Positions 1 through 8,455 of a DNA stretch of 37,046 bases are shown in pieces. The notes under the pieces were generated by a model. That model searched no databases. It worked only from the letters and a program-made list of their open reading frames with translations, and was not told the origin of the DNA. The position numbers and the translations under genes were made by a program. Each line of letters starts with the position of its first letter. The first letter of the stretch is position 1. This stretch comes from Sphingobium sp. CCH11-B1 (GTDB taxonomy: Bacteria; Pseudomonadota; Alphaproteobacteria; Sphingomonadales; Sphingomonadaceae): contig NZ_LSJY01000166.1 in assembly GCF_001556865.1 (NCBI RefSeq), positions 1-37,046 of the forward strand, read 5' to 3'.

Positions 1-41
1 GCCCCCTGCCCTCTAGCCCAGACAAGGACCATTTTCCCCCG

Positions 42-1388
42 ATGCTCAGCCTAGACGAAGCCCAGTCGCGCGCGCAGGATCTGGTAAGCGCCGCGCGCAA
101 GGCCGGCGCGGACGCAGCCGACGCCATCTATGCCTGCAACGCGTCGACCAACGTTTCGGTGCGGTTGGGCGCGCTGGAGGATGTCGAGCGGTCCGAAGGC
201 GAGGAAATCGGCCTGCGCGTCTTCATCGGCCAGCGGTCGGCCAGCATTTCCGCGTCGGACATGAACCCGGCGACGCTGGGGACGCTGGTGGAACGGTGCA
301 TCGCGATGGCGCGCGAAGCGCCCGAAGACCCCTATGCCGGGCTCGCCCCGGAAGACCGGCTGCTGCGCAAGCGCCCGCCCTCGCTCGACCTGGCGGACGA
401 GGAGGAACCCGAGCCTGCGGCGTTGCGCGAAAGGGCCTTGCTGGCCGAGGATGCGGCCCGGTCCGTTCCCGGCGTCACCAACAGCGAAGGCGGCGGCGCT
501 TCGAGCGGACGCAGCCAGGTGGCGCTGGCCACCAGCCATGGCTTCGCAGGCGCCTATGCGGGAACCAGCCATTCGACCTGGGCGAGCGTGCTGGCGGGCG
601 CGGGATCGGACATGCAGCGCGACCATGCCAGCCACAATGTCCGCCACCTTGAGGATCTGGACGATGCCGAAACCATCGGCACCCGCGCCGGGCAACGGGC
701 GGTGGCGCGGCTCAATCCGGTGAAGGTGGAAAGCGGCGTCATGCCGGTGATCTTCGAACCGCGCATCGGGTCCAGCCTGGTCGGCCATCTGATCGGCGGT
801 ATCGTCGGTCCGGCCATCGCCCGCCGCTCCAGCTTCCTGCTCGACATGCTGGGCCAGGCGATCTTCGACGCCGGGGTCACCATCATCGACGATCCGCTGT
901 TGCATAGGGGGTTGCGTTCACGCCCGTTCGATGGCGAGGGGCTGCCGGTGGAACGGCGCGCGCTGATCGACCGGGGCGTCCTGACCGGATGGCTGATGGA
1001 CAGCGCGTCGGCACGCCAGCTGGGGCTCGAGCCCACCGGCCACGCCAGCCGCGGCGGCAGCGGCGCGCCCGGTGCCAGCGTCACCAACGTTCATATGGAG
1101 CCAGGCACCGCATCGCCGGGCGACCTGATGGCCGATGTGAAGCGCGGCCTGTACGTCACCGAACTGATCGGCATGGGCGTGAATGGCGTCACTGGTGACT
1201 ATAGCCGGGGTGCGGCGGGCTTCCTGATCGAGAATGGCGCGGTGACGCATGCGGTGTCCGAAATCACCATTGCCGGTAATCTCAAGGACATGTTCCGGGC
1301 GCTGACGCCCGCCAGTGACCTGCAGTTCCGATATGCGATGAACGTGCCGACGCTGCGTATCGACGGGATGACCGTTGCCGGGGGATGA
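42..1388 (+). CDS. pmbA: TldD/PmbA family protein (PmbA/TldE)
   Basis: The 448-residue product matches the PmbA/TldE branch of the TldD/PmbA family in length and in its overall pattern: an N-terminal alpha/beta half, then a Gly-rich C-terminal half including 'GMGVNGVTGDYSRGAAGF' around residues 380-400. In known systems TldD and TldE form a heterodimeric zinc protease that clears unfolded peptides and matures some peptide antibiotics. TldE itself lacks the HExxxH zinc motif, and none is visible here, so this should be the non-catalytic partner. A tldD gene is not in the window. The ATG at 42 has AAGGA about 12 nt upstream. The 3' end overlaps the next gene by 14 nt, suggesting cotranscription. 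Confidence 0.93.
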   Translation: MLSLDEAQSRAQDLVSAARKAGADAADAIYACNASTNVSVRLGALEDVERSEGEEIGLRVFIGQRSASISASDMNPATLGTLVERCIAMAREAPEDPYAGLAPEDRLLRKRPPSLDLADEEEPEPAALRERALLAEDAARSVPGVTNSEGGGASSGRSQVALATSHGFAGAYAGTSHSTWASVLAGAGSDMQRDHASHNVRHLEDLDDAETIGTRAGQRAVARLNPVKVESGVMPVIFEPRIGSSLVGHLIGGIVGPAIARRSSFLLDMLGQAIFDAGVTIIDDPLLHRGLRSRPFDGEGLPVERRALIDRGVLTGWLMDSASARQLGLEPTGHASRGGSGAPGASVTNVHMEPGTASPGDLMADVKRGLYVTELIGMGVNGVTGDYSRGAAGFLIENGAVTHAVSEITIAGNLKDMFRALTPASDLQFRYAMNVPTLRIDGMTVAGG

Positions 1389-2178
1389 TCCCTTCCTGCG
1401 CGCGGTAGTGTCCGCCGCTGCCGACGCCGCCGACCATGCGCTGACGCTGTGGGCGGGGGGCGAAACCCGTGTGCGGCAATGGGAGAAAGTGCCGGGCCAT
1501 CCGGTCTGCGAGGCCGACCTTGCCGTGGACGCCATGCTGCGCGAACGGCTGGCGGCGATCGATCCGGGCGCGGGCTGGCTGTCGGAGGAGACCGCCGACA
1601 CGGTGCACCGGCTGGGCGTATCGCGCGTGTGGGTGGTCGATCCGATCGACGGAACCCGCGATTATCTGCGTGGCCGGCCGGGATGGGCGGTGTCGGTAGC
1701 GCTGGTGGAGGATGGCGCGGTGCGGCTGGGTGTGCTGGCCTCGCCGGCGCGCAACGAAACATGGATTGCACAGGCGGGCAAGGGCGCGACGCGCAACGGC
1801 GCTTTGCTGCGCGCCGGAGAACGCACCCGACTGCAGGGCGCACGGGTGCCGGCGGACCAGTTGCCGCGTCACGATCGCGACCTGGTGGCAGTAGCCAAGC
1901 CCAACAGCATTGCCCTGCGCATGGCGATGGTTGCCGCCGACGAGGCCGATCTGGTGGCGACGGTGCGATGGGGCAATGAATGGGACGTCGCGGCGTCGGC
2001 GCTGATCTGCGCCGAAGCGGGCGCGGTCGTGACGGACGCGCTGGGCGCGCCGCTTCGCTTCAACCGGCCGCAGCCCACCGCCTTCGGACTGCTCTGCGCC
2101 GCGCCGGGCATCCATGCGGCGGCGGTGGACCGGCTGAAGCCGCGCGCGGTCGAGATACTGGATCAGGCGCGGCCCTGA
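1375..2178 (+). CDS. cysQ: Inositol monophosphatase family protein, CysQ-like 3'(2'),5'-bisphosphate nucleotidase
   Basis: A 267-residue member of the Mg-dependent inositol-monophosphatase fold. Visible motifs are 'LSEET' (first metal-binding acid), 'WVVDPIDGTRDY' (the DPIDGT metal/phosphate site) and 'EWDVAASALICAEAG' (the C-terminal WD motif). CysQ proteins hydrolyse adenosine 3',5'-bisphosphate in sulfur assimilation, but the sequence does not separate this from inositol-phosphate or other small-phosphate substrates. The start is a TTG at 1375 inside the end of pmbA. No in-frame ATG lies nearby, and a GTG at about 1408 would cut the first helix. The 14-nt overlap suggests translational coupling to pmbA. 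Confidence 0.85.
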   Translation: MPGDDPFLRAVVSAAADAADHALTLWAGGETRVRQWEKVPGHPVCEADLAVDAMLRERLAAIDPGAGWLSEETADTVHRLGVSRVWVVDPIDGTRDYLRGRPGWAVSVALVEDGAVRLGVLASPARNETWIAQAGKGATRNGALLRAGERTRLQGARVPADQLPRHDRDLVAVAKPNSIALRMAMVAADEADLVATVRWGNEWDVAASALICAEAGAVVTDALGAPLRFNRPQPTAFGLLCAAPGIHAAAVDRLKPRAVEILDQARP

Positions 2179-2183
2179 CCGAC

Positions 2184-2289
2184 TAGAGCATTTTCGCAGC
2201 GGACGGCATCGCCCGCTGCCTGGGAAAATCCGGAAAACAAAAGATAATTAGAGCATGATGCGATTCAGCATGAACGGATCATGCTCTAG
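2184..2289. repeat. Composite inverted repeat between convergent genes
   Basis: Two adjacent hairpins fill the space between the ends of cysQ and cobU. The first pairs GCAGCGG (2196-2202) with CCGCTGC (2213-2219), extended by an ATTTTC/GAAAAT outer stem. The second pairs TAGAGCATGAT (2249-2259) with ATCATGCTCTA (2278-2288) around an 18-nt loop. The right arm contains the cobU stop codon. The arrangement resembles the dispersed intergenic palindromes of sphingomonads and rhizobia and could act as a bidirectional terminator. That role is inference. Confidence 0.65.
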
Positions 2290-2804
2290 CCTTGCTGCTT
2301 GAGCGTGAGCGGCAGGCCGGCGGCGAGGAACTGAACCTCCGCGCAGGCAGCGGCCACATGCTGATTGACCAGGCCGGCTGCATCGCGGAACCGGCGGGCG
2401 AGCGCATTGTCGGGCACGATCCCCAGACCCACTTCATTGGCGACGAGGATGACAGGGCCAGCCGCGCGAGCGAGCGCGGAAACCAGCGCGTCGGTGGCAC
2501 GAGTGACGTCATGGTCGCCCAGGATCAGGTTGGTGGTCCAGAGCGTCAGGCAATCGACCAGGATGACCCTGTCAGGCGCGGCATGCGCATCCAGTGCGGC
2601 GGCGATGTCGACGGGCGCTTCCACCGTGCGCCAGCTCTCGCTCCGCTCCTGTCGATGGCGGTCGATCCGGTCGCGCATTTCATCATCAAAGGCCTGCGCC
2701 GTCGCAACGAAGAGACGATCAAGACCGGTCGCCTCGGCACGCGCCTGCGCGTGGCGGCTCTTGCCCGAGCGCGCGCCGCCCAGCACGAGAAGCAGGCCGG
2801 TCAT
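2286..2804 (-). CDS. cobU: Adenosylcobinamide kinase / adenosylcobinamide-phosphate guanylyltransferase
   Basis: A 172-residue bifunctional CobU/CobP enzyme. The N-terminal 'GGARSGKS' P-loop (residues 9-16) binds the nucleotide. The central 'VILVDCLTLWTTNLIL' and the later 'VANEVGLGIVP' stretch are family signatures. It phosphorylates adenosylcobinamide and then transfers GMP, giving adenosylcobinamide-GDP for CobS. It is the last gene of the leftward cobalamin operon. Its ATG overlaps the cobQ stop as ATGA, so it is probably translationally coupled. The stop codon lies inside a palindromic repeat. Confidence 0.95.
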   Translation of the reverse strand: MTGLLLVLGGARSGKSRHAQARAEATGLDRLFVATAQAFDDEMRDRIDRHRQERSESWRTVEAPVDIAAALDAHAAPDRVILVDCLTLWTTNLILGDHDVTRATDALVSALARAAGPVILVANEVGLGIVPDNALARRFRDAAGLVNQHVAAACAEVQFLAAGLPLTLKQQG

Positions 2805-4258
2805 GACGCGTCCTGCGCCATGGCCATCAGCGCATCGATGTCGAGATGGTCCTCAAGCTCGGCGGCGATGGCGTCCAGCGCGTGGTCGACGCTGACGTCA
2901 TAGTCGGCACCGCTGCTGGTCGCCCCCAATCGTTCCAGCAGCGCGCGACGCATGCCGGCGCTGGCGAGAAGGCCGTGGACATAGCTGCCCATGACGCGAC
3001 CGCACGGGCTGACGGCGCCGTCCGGCCGACCGTCGGCGAGCGAAGCAAAGGGACATTCGGCGTCCGTCCCCGATGTTTCGCCCATGTGCATTTCATAGCC
3101 GGTGAAGTCCGCGCCGAGCGCAGTGCCGGCGACCCGCTTGAGCGTCTTGGCGGGCGACAGCCGGGTTTCGATGTTGAGGAGGCCAAGGCCAGCGACAGAA
3201 GCAGGCGGACCTTCCAGGCCCAGCGGATCCCCCACCGTCCGCCCCAGCATCTGATAGCCGCCGCAAAGCCCAAGGATCGCGCCGCCGCGCCGGTGATGGG
3301 CGAGGATGTCGATGTCCCATCCTTCCCGGCGCAGGGCGTGGAGGTCGCCGATCGTCGCTTTCGATCCCGGCAGGATGATGAGCGCGGCGTCGGCCGGGAT
3401 CGCCTGGCCTGGCGGGACCATCAAAAGACGCACGGCCGGTTCCAGCTTGAGCGGGTCCAGGTCGTCGAAATTGGAAATGTGCGGCAGGATGGGACAGGCG
3501 ATCAACCGGGCGTGACCCGATATGGGTTGGCCACGTTCGAGTATCACCGCATCTTCGCTTGGCAGCCGCGCCGCGGCAGGGAGCCAGGGGACGATGCCGA
3601 AGCCGCGCCAGCCGGACAATGACTCCGTCTGCGCATAGCCGTCGCTGAAAAGCGCGGGGTCGCCACGAAACTTGTTGATGATGAAGCCTCGGATCATTGC
3701 CGCGTCCTGCGGGTCGATGACGGTTCGCGTGCCAACGACGGCTGCGATCACGCCGCCCCGGTCGATGTCGCCCACCAGCACCACCGGCACGCCGGCCGCG
3801 CGCGCGAAGCCCATGTTGGCGATGTCGCCGGCGCGCAGGTTGATTTCCGCGGGCGACCCCGCCCCTTCCACCACGACGATATCGCAGGCGGCGCGCAGAC
3901 GGCGATAGCTGGCGAGCACGTCGGGAAGCAGCGGCGCGCGCGCCCGCCGGAAATTGCCGGTGCCAAGCGTCCCGCGCACCTGCCCATGAACGATGAGTTG
4001 GGACGTGTGGTCGGCCTGGGGCTTCAGCAGCACGGGGTTCATGTCGCTGTGTGGATCGACCCGGCAGGCGAGCGCCTGAAGCGCCTGCGCACGGCCGATC
4101 TCCCCGCCATCGACGGTAACGGCTGCATTGTTGGACATGTTCTGCGGCTTGAAGGGCAGGACGCGCAAGCCCCGGTTGGAAAGCGCGCGGCAGAGGCCGG
4201 CGACCAGCACGGACTTGCCGACGTCCGATCCGGTGCCCTGCAGCATCAGAGCGCCCAC
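2801..4258 (-). CDS. cobQ: Cobyric acid synthase
   Basis: Glutamine-dependent amidase that adds four amide groups (b, d, e, g) to adenosylcobyrinate a,c-diamide. The N-terminal synthetase domain carries the P-loop-like 'QGTGSDVGKS' and 'PFKPQNMSNNAAV'. The C-terminal class-I glutaminase domain carries the 'ILGLCGGYQMLG' nucleophile-Cys motif and the 'GSYVHGLL' His. I chose the GTG at 4258 (485 aa, beginning MGALMLQG) because family members usually have a few residues before this motif. The ATG at 4246 (481 aa) would overlap the cbiB stop as TGATG and is a real alternative. A longer ORF to 4366 adds low-complexity residues unlike the family. Confidence 0.94.
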   Translation of the reverse strand: MGALMLQGTGSDVGKSVLVAGLCRALSNRGLRVLPFKPQNMSNNAAVTVDGGEIGRAQALQALACRVDPHSDMNPVLLKPQADHTSQLIVHGQVRGTLGTGNFRRARAPLLPDVLASYRRLRAACDIVVVEGAGSPAEINLRAGDIANMGFARAAGVPVVLVGDIDRGGVIAAVVGTRTVIDPQDAAMIRGFIINKFRGDPALFSDGYAQTESLSGWRGFGIVPWLPAAARLPSEDAVILERGQPISGHARLIACPILPHISNFDDLDPLKLEPAVRLLMVPPGQAIPADAALIILPGSKATIGDLHALRREGWDIDILAHHRRGGAILGLCGGYQMLGRTVGDPLGLEGPPASVAGLGLLNIETRLSPAKTLKRVAGTALGADFTGYEMHMGETSGTDAECPFASLADGRPDGAVSPCGRVMGSYVHGLLASAGMRRALLERLGATSSGADYDVSVDHALDAIAAELEDHLDIDALMAMAQDAS

Positions 4259-5184
4259 GCGACGCCCCCCGCGACGAGCCAGAGGAGGAGGCAGGCTCGG
4301 TGATAGATGTGCAGCGCCCGGCGGATGTCGTCCGGCCCCGCCGCTGCCCTCCCTCCGCCGATCCATGGCTTGTCCTGCATGACCCCGTCATAGGCGATCG
4401 GGCCGGCAAGGCGAAGGCCGAGTGCGCCCGCCATCGCCGCTTCGGCCCAGCCGGCATTGGGCGAGGCGTGGAGGCGGGCGTCGCGCGCCATAACGCGCCA
4501 GCCGCCGCCTCCGGCGACGCAGATCAGCGCGCCGCCGATCCGCGCGGGAAGGAAATTCAGCACGTCGTCCATCCGTGCCGCCGCCCAGCCGAACGCGCGC
4601 CAGCGTTCCTCGCGATGGCCGATCAGGCTGTCGGCGGTATTCACGGCCTTATATGCCCAGACGCCGGGCAGGCCCAAGGCCAGCAGCCAGAAGAGAGGCG
4701 CGGCGACGCCGTCGCAATAGCTTTCCGAGAGGCTTTCGATCGCGGCGCGCGCGACGCCCGCTTCATCGAGCGTGGCGGTGTCGCGGCCGACAATCATGCT
4801 CACGGCTCTGCGCGCCTGCGGCAGATCGCCGGCGCGCAGCGCATGTTCTACGGCGGAAACATGAGCGTGCAGGCTGCGCTGGGCGAGCGCTGGCCAGGCG
4901 AAGAGCGCGAGGAACGGCCAGGCCAGCGGGCCGGCAAGCGCATGCACCACGCTCTGGATCAGCGAGGCGGGTCCCGCAGACAGGAGCAGCAGCAGGGCGA
5001 GCGTCCCAACCCCCGCCAGCCTGCGCCGAGAGGGCGACAAGGGCGCGTGGTTCCAGCGGCGCTCGCAACCGTCGATGAGGCGGGCGAAGGCCCCCACCGG
5101 ATGGCCGAAGCGCCGGTAGAGCGCGTCCGGCCAGCCGATCCCGGCATCCAGGGCAAGGGCGGCGAGCGCCACGGGTTCAGCCAT
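4246..5184 (-). CDS. cobD: Adenosylcobinamide-phosphate synthase CbiB/CobD
   Basis: A 312-residue inner-membrane protein of the CbiB/CobD family that joins adenosylcobyric acid to (R)-1-amino-2-propanol phosphate. Hydrophobic helices occur near residues 60-100, 155-180, 205-225 and at the C-terminus. The conserved 'ESLSESYCDGVAAPLFW' and 'YKAVNTADSLIGH' segments and 'SPNAGWAEAAMAGALG' identify the family. It overlaps the upstream decarboxylase gene by 8 nt and abuts or overlaps cobQ. Its substrate supplier, the threonine-phosphate decarboxylase, is encoded immediately upstream, which supports the assignment. Confidence 0.95.
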   Translation of the reverse strand: MAEPVALAALALDAGIGWPDALYRRFGHPVGAFARLIDGCERRWNHAPLSPSRRRLAGVGTLALLLLLSAGPASLIQSVVHALAGPLAWPFLALFAWPALAQRSLHAHVSAVEHALRAGDLPQARRAVSMIVGRDTATLDEAGVARAAIESLSESYCDGVAAPLFWLLALGLPGVWAYKAVNTADSLIGHREERWRAFGWAAARMDDVLNFLPARIGGALICVAGGGGWRVMARDARLHASPNAGWAEAAMAGALGLRLAGPIAYDGVMQDKPWIGGGRAAAGPDDIRRALHIYHRACLLLWLVAGGVAWAL

Positions 5185-6157
5185 CGGCCAGCGCTTTCAT
5201 AACCCGGTCCAGCGCGGCTTCGTCGGGCGGAAGGCCAATGCGCAGCCATGCGGGATTGTCAGCGAACGGGCGGGTCAGGATGTGGCGACGGGCGAGCCGT
5301 TCGAACAGCGCGCGGGCGTCTGGCACTTGCAGCAAGCGGAACAAGGGGCATGCCCCGGTCATGGCGACCCCCGTGGCGTGAAGGCGGGCGTCAAGCCTGC
5401 TTGCCCGCATTGCCAGATCGTCGCGCGTGGTTTCAATCCAGTCACGATCGCGATAGGCCGCCGTTCCGATCGCGATGGCCGCCGCACAGAGCGGCCATGC
5501 GCCAAGGCTTAGGCGCAGGCGCGAGAGGATATGGGGCGCCGCCAGAACGAAGCCCAGCCGGACCCCGGCAAGGCCGAAATATTTGCCGAAGGACCGGAAG
5601 AGGATGAGCCGATCGTCCCGGCCGACCTCGCTCGCCAGGCTGATGCCGGGAGAGGCATCGGCAAAGGCTTCATCGAGCAACAGCCGGCCGCTGCAGCCCC
5701 TCCGATCGAGCAAATCGTGCATCCGGGCGCGATCCAGCACGCGGCCGTCGGGATTGTTGGGATTTGCAAGGATGAGGGTCGCGCCGTCGGCCTTTGCAAC
5801 GTCCTTCAGCAGGAGCGGCGCGCTCCCGCCCAGCAGTTCCACGTGCGTGCGGTAGGTCGGCGTCAGGTGGAAAGCGGGTCCCGAAAAAAGCTGACCCATG
5901 AGGCGCAACCCGATCTCCGTTCCCGGCACCGCACAGACATGATCGGGGGCCACGCCGAAATGACCAGCAGCGGCGGCTTCGAGAGCATCCAAGTCCGCTT
6001 CGCCCGGCAGGCGCGACCAGTCGATGGCGAGCGGGGGCACCGGCCATGGGTGGGGATTGATGCCGGTCGACAGGTCAATCCAGGGCGCGCCCTGATCGCC
6101 AAAAGCAGCGCGCGCAGCGGCGAGGTCGCCGCCATGCCAGGTCCAGCGATCGCTCAT
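5177..6157 (-). CDS. cobC: Threonine-phosphate decarboxylase (PLP-dependent, class I/II aminotransferase fold)
   Basis: Fold-type I PLP enzyme of about 326 residues that makes (R)-1-amino-2-propanol phosphate, the linker of cobalamin. Visible motifs are 'WIDLSTGINP' near the N-terminus, 'LILANPNNPDGR' and 'LILFRSFGKYFGLAGVRLG', whose SFGK lysine should form the Schiff base. The ATG at 6157 is chosen because it overlaps the cobS stop as ATGA, the junction style used throughout this operon. An upstream ATG at 6172 adds five residues and has no visible ribosome-binding site. Gene naming differs between species: cobC in the Pseudomonas scheme, cobD in the Salmonella scheme. Confidence 0.93.
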   Translation of the reverse strand: MSDRWTWHGGDLAAARAAFGDQGAPWIDLSTGINPHPWPVPPLAIDWSRLPGEADLDALEAAAAGHFGVAPDHVCAVPGTEIGLRLMGQLFSGPAFHLTPTYRTHVELLGGSAPLLLKDVAKADGATLILANPNNPDGRVLDRARMHDLLDRRGCSGRLLLDEAFADASPGISLASEVGRDDRLILFRSFGKYFGLAGVRLGFVLAAPHILSRLRLSLGAWPLCAAAIAIGTAAYRDRDWIETTRDDLAMRASRLDARLHATGVAMTGACPLFRLLQVPDARALFERLARRHILTRPFADNPAWLRIGLPPDEAALDRVMKALADG

Positions 6158-6879
6158 GGAAGCGCCGCCCATAGGAGGGAGGCAAGCAGCAGGCCACTTT
6201 CCATGAGTTCGATGCCCGCGCCATGGCCGTCACCCGAAATGCCGCCGATACAGCGGCGCAGCCACAGGCCCCAGAGCGGCAGCAGCAATGGTGTCGCCAG
6301 AAGCGCCGGCATGAAGCAGGCCGCAGCGATCAGGTAAAGGCTCCAGACCAGCAGATCCACCGTCCGCACGACGTGCCTGAAGCGGGAGCCCAGCCCGTCA
6401 TGCAGAGGCGGCAAGGTCCGCGTCCAGACGAGCGGGCCGATGCGCGCGGCAAACGGGATCAGGATGACGGGCAGGAAGAGGGTGCGGTCCAGCAGGGCAT
6501 GGAGGAGGACCAATTTGGCCAGAAGCTGAGTCACAATGGCGACGACGGCGAAACTGCCAACGTACGGGTCGGCAAGAACAGCGCGGAGATGCGCGCCATC
6601 CTTGCCCTTATGCGCGGCGCCGGCGGCATCGGCAATGTCGCCAAGCCCGTCAAGATGCAGCGCCCCGGTCAGCAGGGTCCATGCCAGCAAAGCCAGCAGC
6701 GCGCCGGTCCAGCTGTCGAGCCTGCAGCCAAGCCACGCGGCCGCAGCGATGAACAGGCCGAGAATCAGGCCAACCGCCGGGAACCAGCGCATCGACCGGG
6801 CGAATGACGCGTCGGTCGCGGCGATGCGCGGCGTCGGCAGGCGCGTCAGGAACTGAATGGCGACGATCAGGCCCTTCAT
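6154..6879 (-). CDS. cobS: Adenosylcobinamide-GDP ribazoletransferase (cobalamin synthase)
   Basis: A 241-residue polytopic membrane protein of the CobS family. It condenses adenosylcobinamide-GDP with alpha-ribazole or its phosphate in the final nucleotide-loop step. The signature 'LHLDGLGDIADA' lies near residues 75-90, several hydrophobic helices follow, and the family-typical 'GDGHGAGIEL' stretch is near the C-terminus. The ATG at 6879 overlaps the upstream phosphatase stop as ATGA. The same frame is open upstream to 7218, but that extension lies inside the phosphatase gene and is Arg-rich shadow sequence. Confidence 0.94.
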   Translation of the reverse strand: MKGLIVAIQFLTRLPTPRIAATDASFARSMRWFPAVGLILGLFIAAAAWLGCRLDSWTGALLALLAWTLLTGALHLDGLGDIADAAGAAHKGKDGAHLRAVLADPYVGSFAVVAIVTQLLAKLVLLHALLDRTLFLPVILIPFAARIGPLVWTRTLPPLHDGLGSRFRHVVRTVDLLVWSLYLIAAACFMPALLATPLLLPLWGLWLRRCIGGISGDGHGAGIELMESGLLLASLLWAALP

Positions 6880-7445
6880 GCGCGCAACCCCACGATTTGC
6901 GCGCCGCCATCGGGTTCCGGCCAGATACGGAGGGTTAGCAAAGCCGCATAGGGCAGGTCGAAGGACCAGAGCTGCGCCGGCGCGAAGCCGCAGAGATGCG
7001 CGAGCGCCGCCCGCATTGCTCCGCCGTGGGTGAGGACGAGAATGTCGCCCGCAGGGCGCCCGGCGATGGCCGCGCCGACACGATCGACAAGGTCGGACCA
7101 GCGTTCGCCCTTCGGCGGTGGATAACCATCCGGGTCTTCGTAAAAGCGGTCGAGCATCGGCGGGTCGATGCTGACCGGGTGCAGGCCGTCCCACGCGCCG
7201 AAGTCCAGCTCTCGCCACCGGGGATCGACAGCGAGGGGGAGCCGATCGCGATCCGCAATGGCTTTTGCTGCATCGCGCGCGCGGCTGAGATCGGAACTCA
7301 TGACCGCATCCAGGGCGAGGCCGCGCGCGCGCGCGAGGCAGGCGGCGTTCCCCGCCGATGTCGATGCCGCATCGGTCCGGCCCAGCAGCAGGCCTGGCCT
7401 TTGCGGCGCGCCGTGACGCAATAGGTGGAGCAGGCGCGCGCTCAT
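6876..7445 (-). CDS. Histidine phosphatase family protein, probable alpha-ribazole phosphatase
   Basis: A 189-residue phosphoglycerate-mutase-fold phosphatase. The catalytic 'LLRHG' motif is at residues 8-12, 'SSDLSRARDAAKAI' supplies the second arginine, 'WRELDFGAWDG' follows, and 'LVLTHGGAMRAAL' contains the second histidine. By family and position between cobT and cobS it should dephosphorylate alpha-ribazole 5'-phosphate or cobalamin phosphate. It is the CobC of the Salmonella naming scheme. I leave the symbol empty because cobC is used for the decarboxylase in this annotation. Both ends overlap neighbours as ATGA. Confidence 0.9.
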   Translation of the reverse strand: MSARLLHLLRHGAPQRPGLLLGRTDAASTSAGNAACLARARGLALDAVMSSDLSRARDAAKAIADRDRLPLAVDPRWRELDFGAWDGLHPVSIDPPMLDRFYEDPDGYPPPKGERWSDLVDRVGAAIAGRPAGDILVLTHGGAMRAALAHLCGFAPAQLWSFDLPYAALLTLRIWPEPDGGAQIVGLRA

Positions 7446-8455
7446 GCCCCGGATGACACCCCCGCTTCCGCGAAGGTCGCCATATGGGCGTGGGTGGCGA
7501 GTGCGGCGCGAACGATCAGGGTCGCGACCGCCGCGCCGCTGCCCTCGCCAAGGCGCATGCCGAGACGAAGCAGCGGCTCAAGGGCAAGCCGGTCGAGCAG
7601 GAGGCGATGGCCCGGTTCGGCCGAGCAATGGCCCGCCAGGCAATGATCGACGATGGCGGGGGTGGCGGCGGCCAGCGGCGCAATGGCCGCGCAACTGATG
7701 AATCCGTCGAGAATGACCGGAATGCCGAGCTGTCGCGCGCGCAGGACCGCGCCAGCCATGGCGGCGATCTCCCGCCCGCCGAGGCGGCATAATGTGTCGA
7801 AAGGGCTGTGCGGCGCATCGGCGTGGTAGGCGAGCGCGTCCGCAACGACACGGATCTTGCGGCCGACGCCGTCGGCATCAAGCCCCGTGCCCGGTCCCAC
7901 CCAGTCGGACGCCGCGCCGCCGAAGCTGCGCGCGGCGAGGGCGGCAGCGGCGGTCGAATTGCCGATGCCCATTTCGCCCAGGATGACGGCATGGAGGCCC
8001 GGTTCCACGGCGTCCGCGCCAATGGACAGGGCGGCCAGGCATTCCGCTTCGGTCATGGCAGGCGCGCAGGTGAAATCAGCCGTCGGGCGGTCAAGCTCTA
8101 TCGGCAGCACGCGGATTTCGAGGTCTGCAAGGGCTGCCAGCGCGTTGATCGCGGCGCCTCCGGCCGCGAAATTGCCGACCATTTGCGCGGTGACTTCGGG
8201 CGGAAAGGCGCTGACGCCATGCACGGCCACACCGTGGTTGCCGGCGAAGATCAACGCCCTGCCCCGTTCGAGCACCGGCCTTTCCCTGCCCTGCCAGCCG
8301 GCAAAGAACAGCGCGATCTCCTCCAACCGGGCCAGCGAACCGGGCGGCTTGGTCAACTGCGCCTGCCGCGCCCGCGCCGCCAGGATCGCGCACCTGTCGG
8401 GACCGGGCAGCGCGGACAGCGCAGATTCGAACCGGGCGCGCGTTGGGAATATCAT
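7442..8455 (-). CDS. cobT: Nicotinate-nucleotide--dimethylbenzimidazole phosphoribosyltransferase
   Basis: CobT activates the lower ligand base by transferring phosphoribose from nicotinate mononucleotide, giving alpha-ribazole phosphate. The 337-residue product has the family's 'LTKPPGSLARLEE' N-terminal motif, 'IFAGNHGVAVHGVSAFP', 'EMGIGNSTAAAAL', and the C-terminal 'LRLGMRLGEGSGAA' with the catalytic-region Glu. The ATG at 8455 overlaps the stop of the DUF1636 gene as ATGA. The open frame further upstream to 8683 lies inside that gene and is not family-like. Length matches the family (about 340-350 aa). Confidence 0.95.
   Translation of the reverse strand: MIFPTRARFESALSALPGPDRCAILAARARQAQLTKPPGSLARLEEIALFFAGWQGRERPVLERGRALIFAGNHGVAVHGVSAFPPEVTAQMVGNFAAGGAAINALAALADLEIRVLPIELDRPTADFTCAPAMTEAECLAALSIGADAVEPGLHAVILGEMGIGNSTAAAALAARSFGGAASDWVGPGTGLDADGVGRKIRVVADALAYHADAPHSPFDTLCRLGGREIAAMAGAVLRARQLGIPVILDGFISCAAIAPLAAATPAIVDHCLAGHCSAEPGHRLLLDRLALEPLLRLGMRLGEGSGAAVATLIVRAALATHAHMATFAEAGVSSGA

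Noticed and set aside
2846..3622. 258-codon plus-strand frame opposite cobQ
   Set aside because: Antisense shadow of a gene with clear CobQ motifs; no family-like features of its own.
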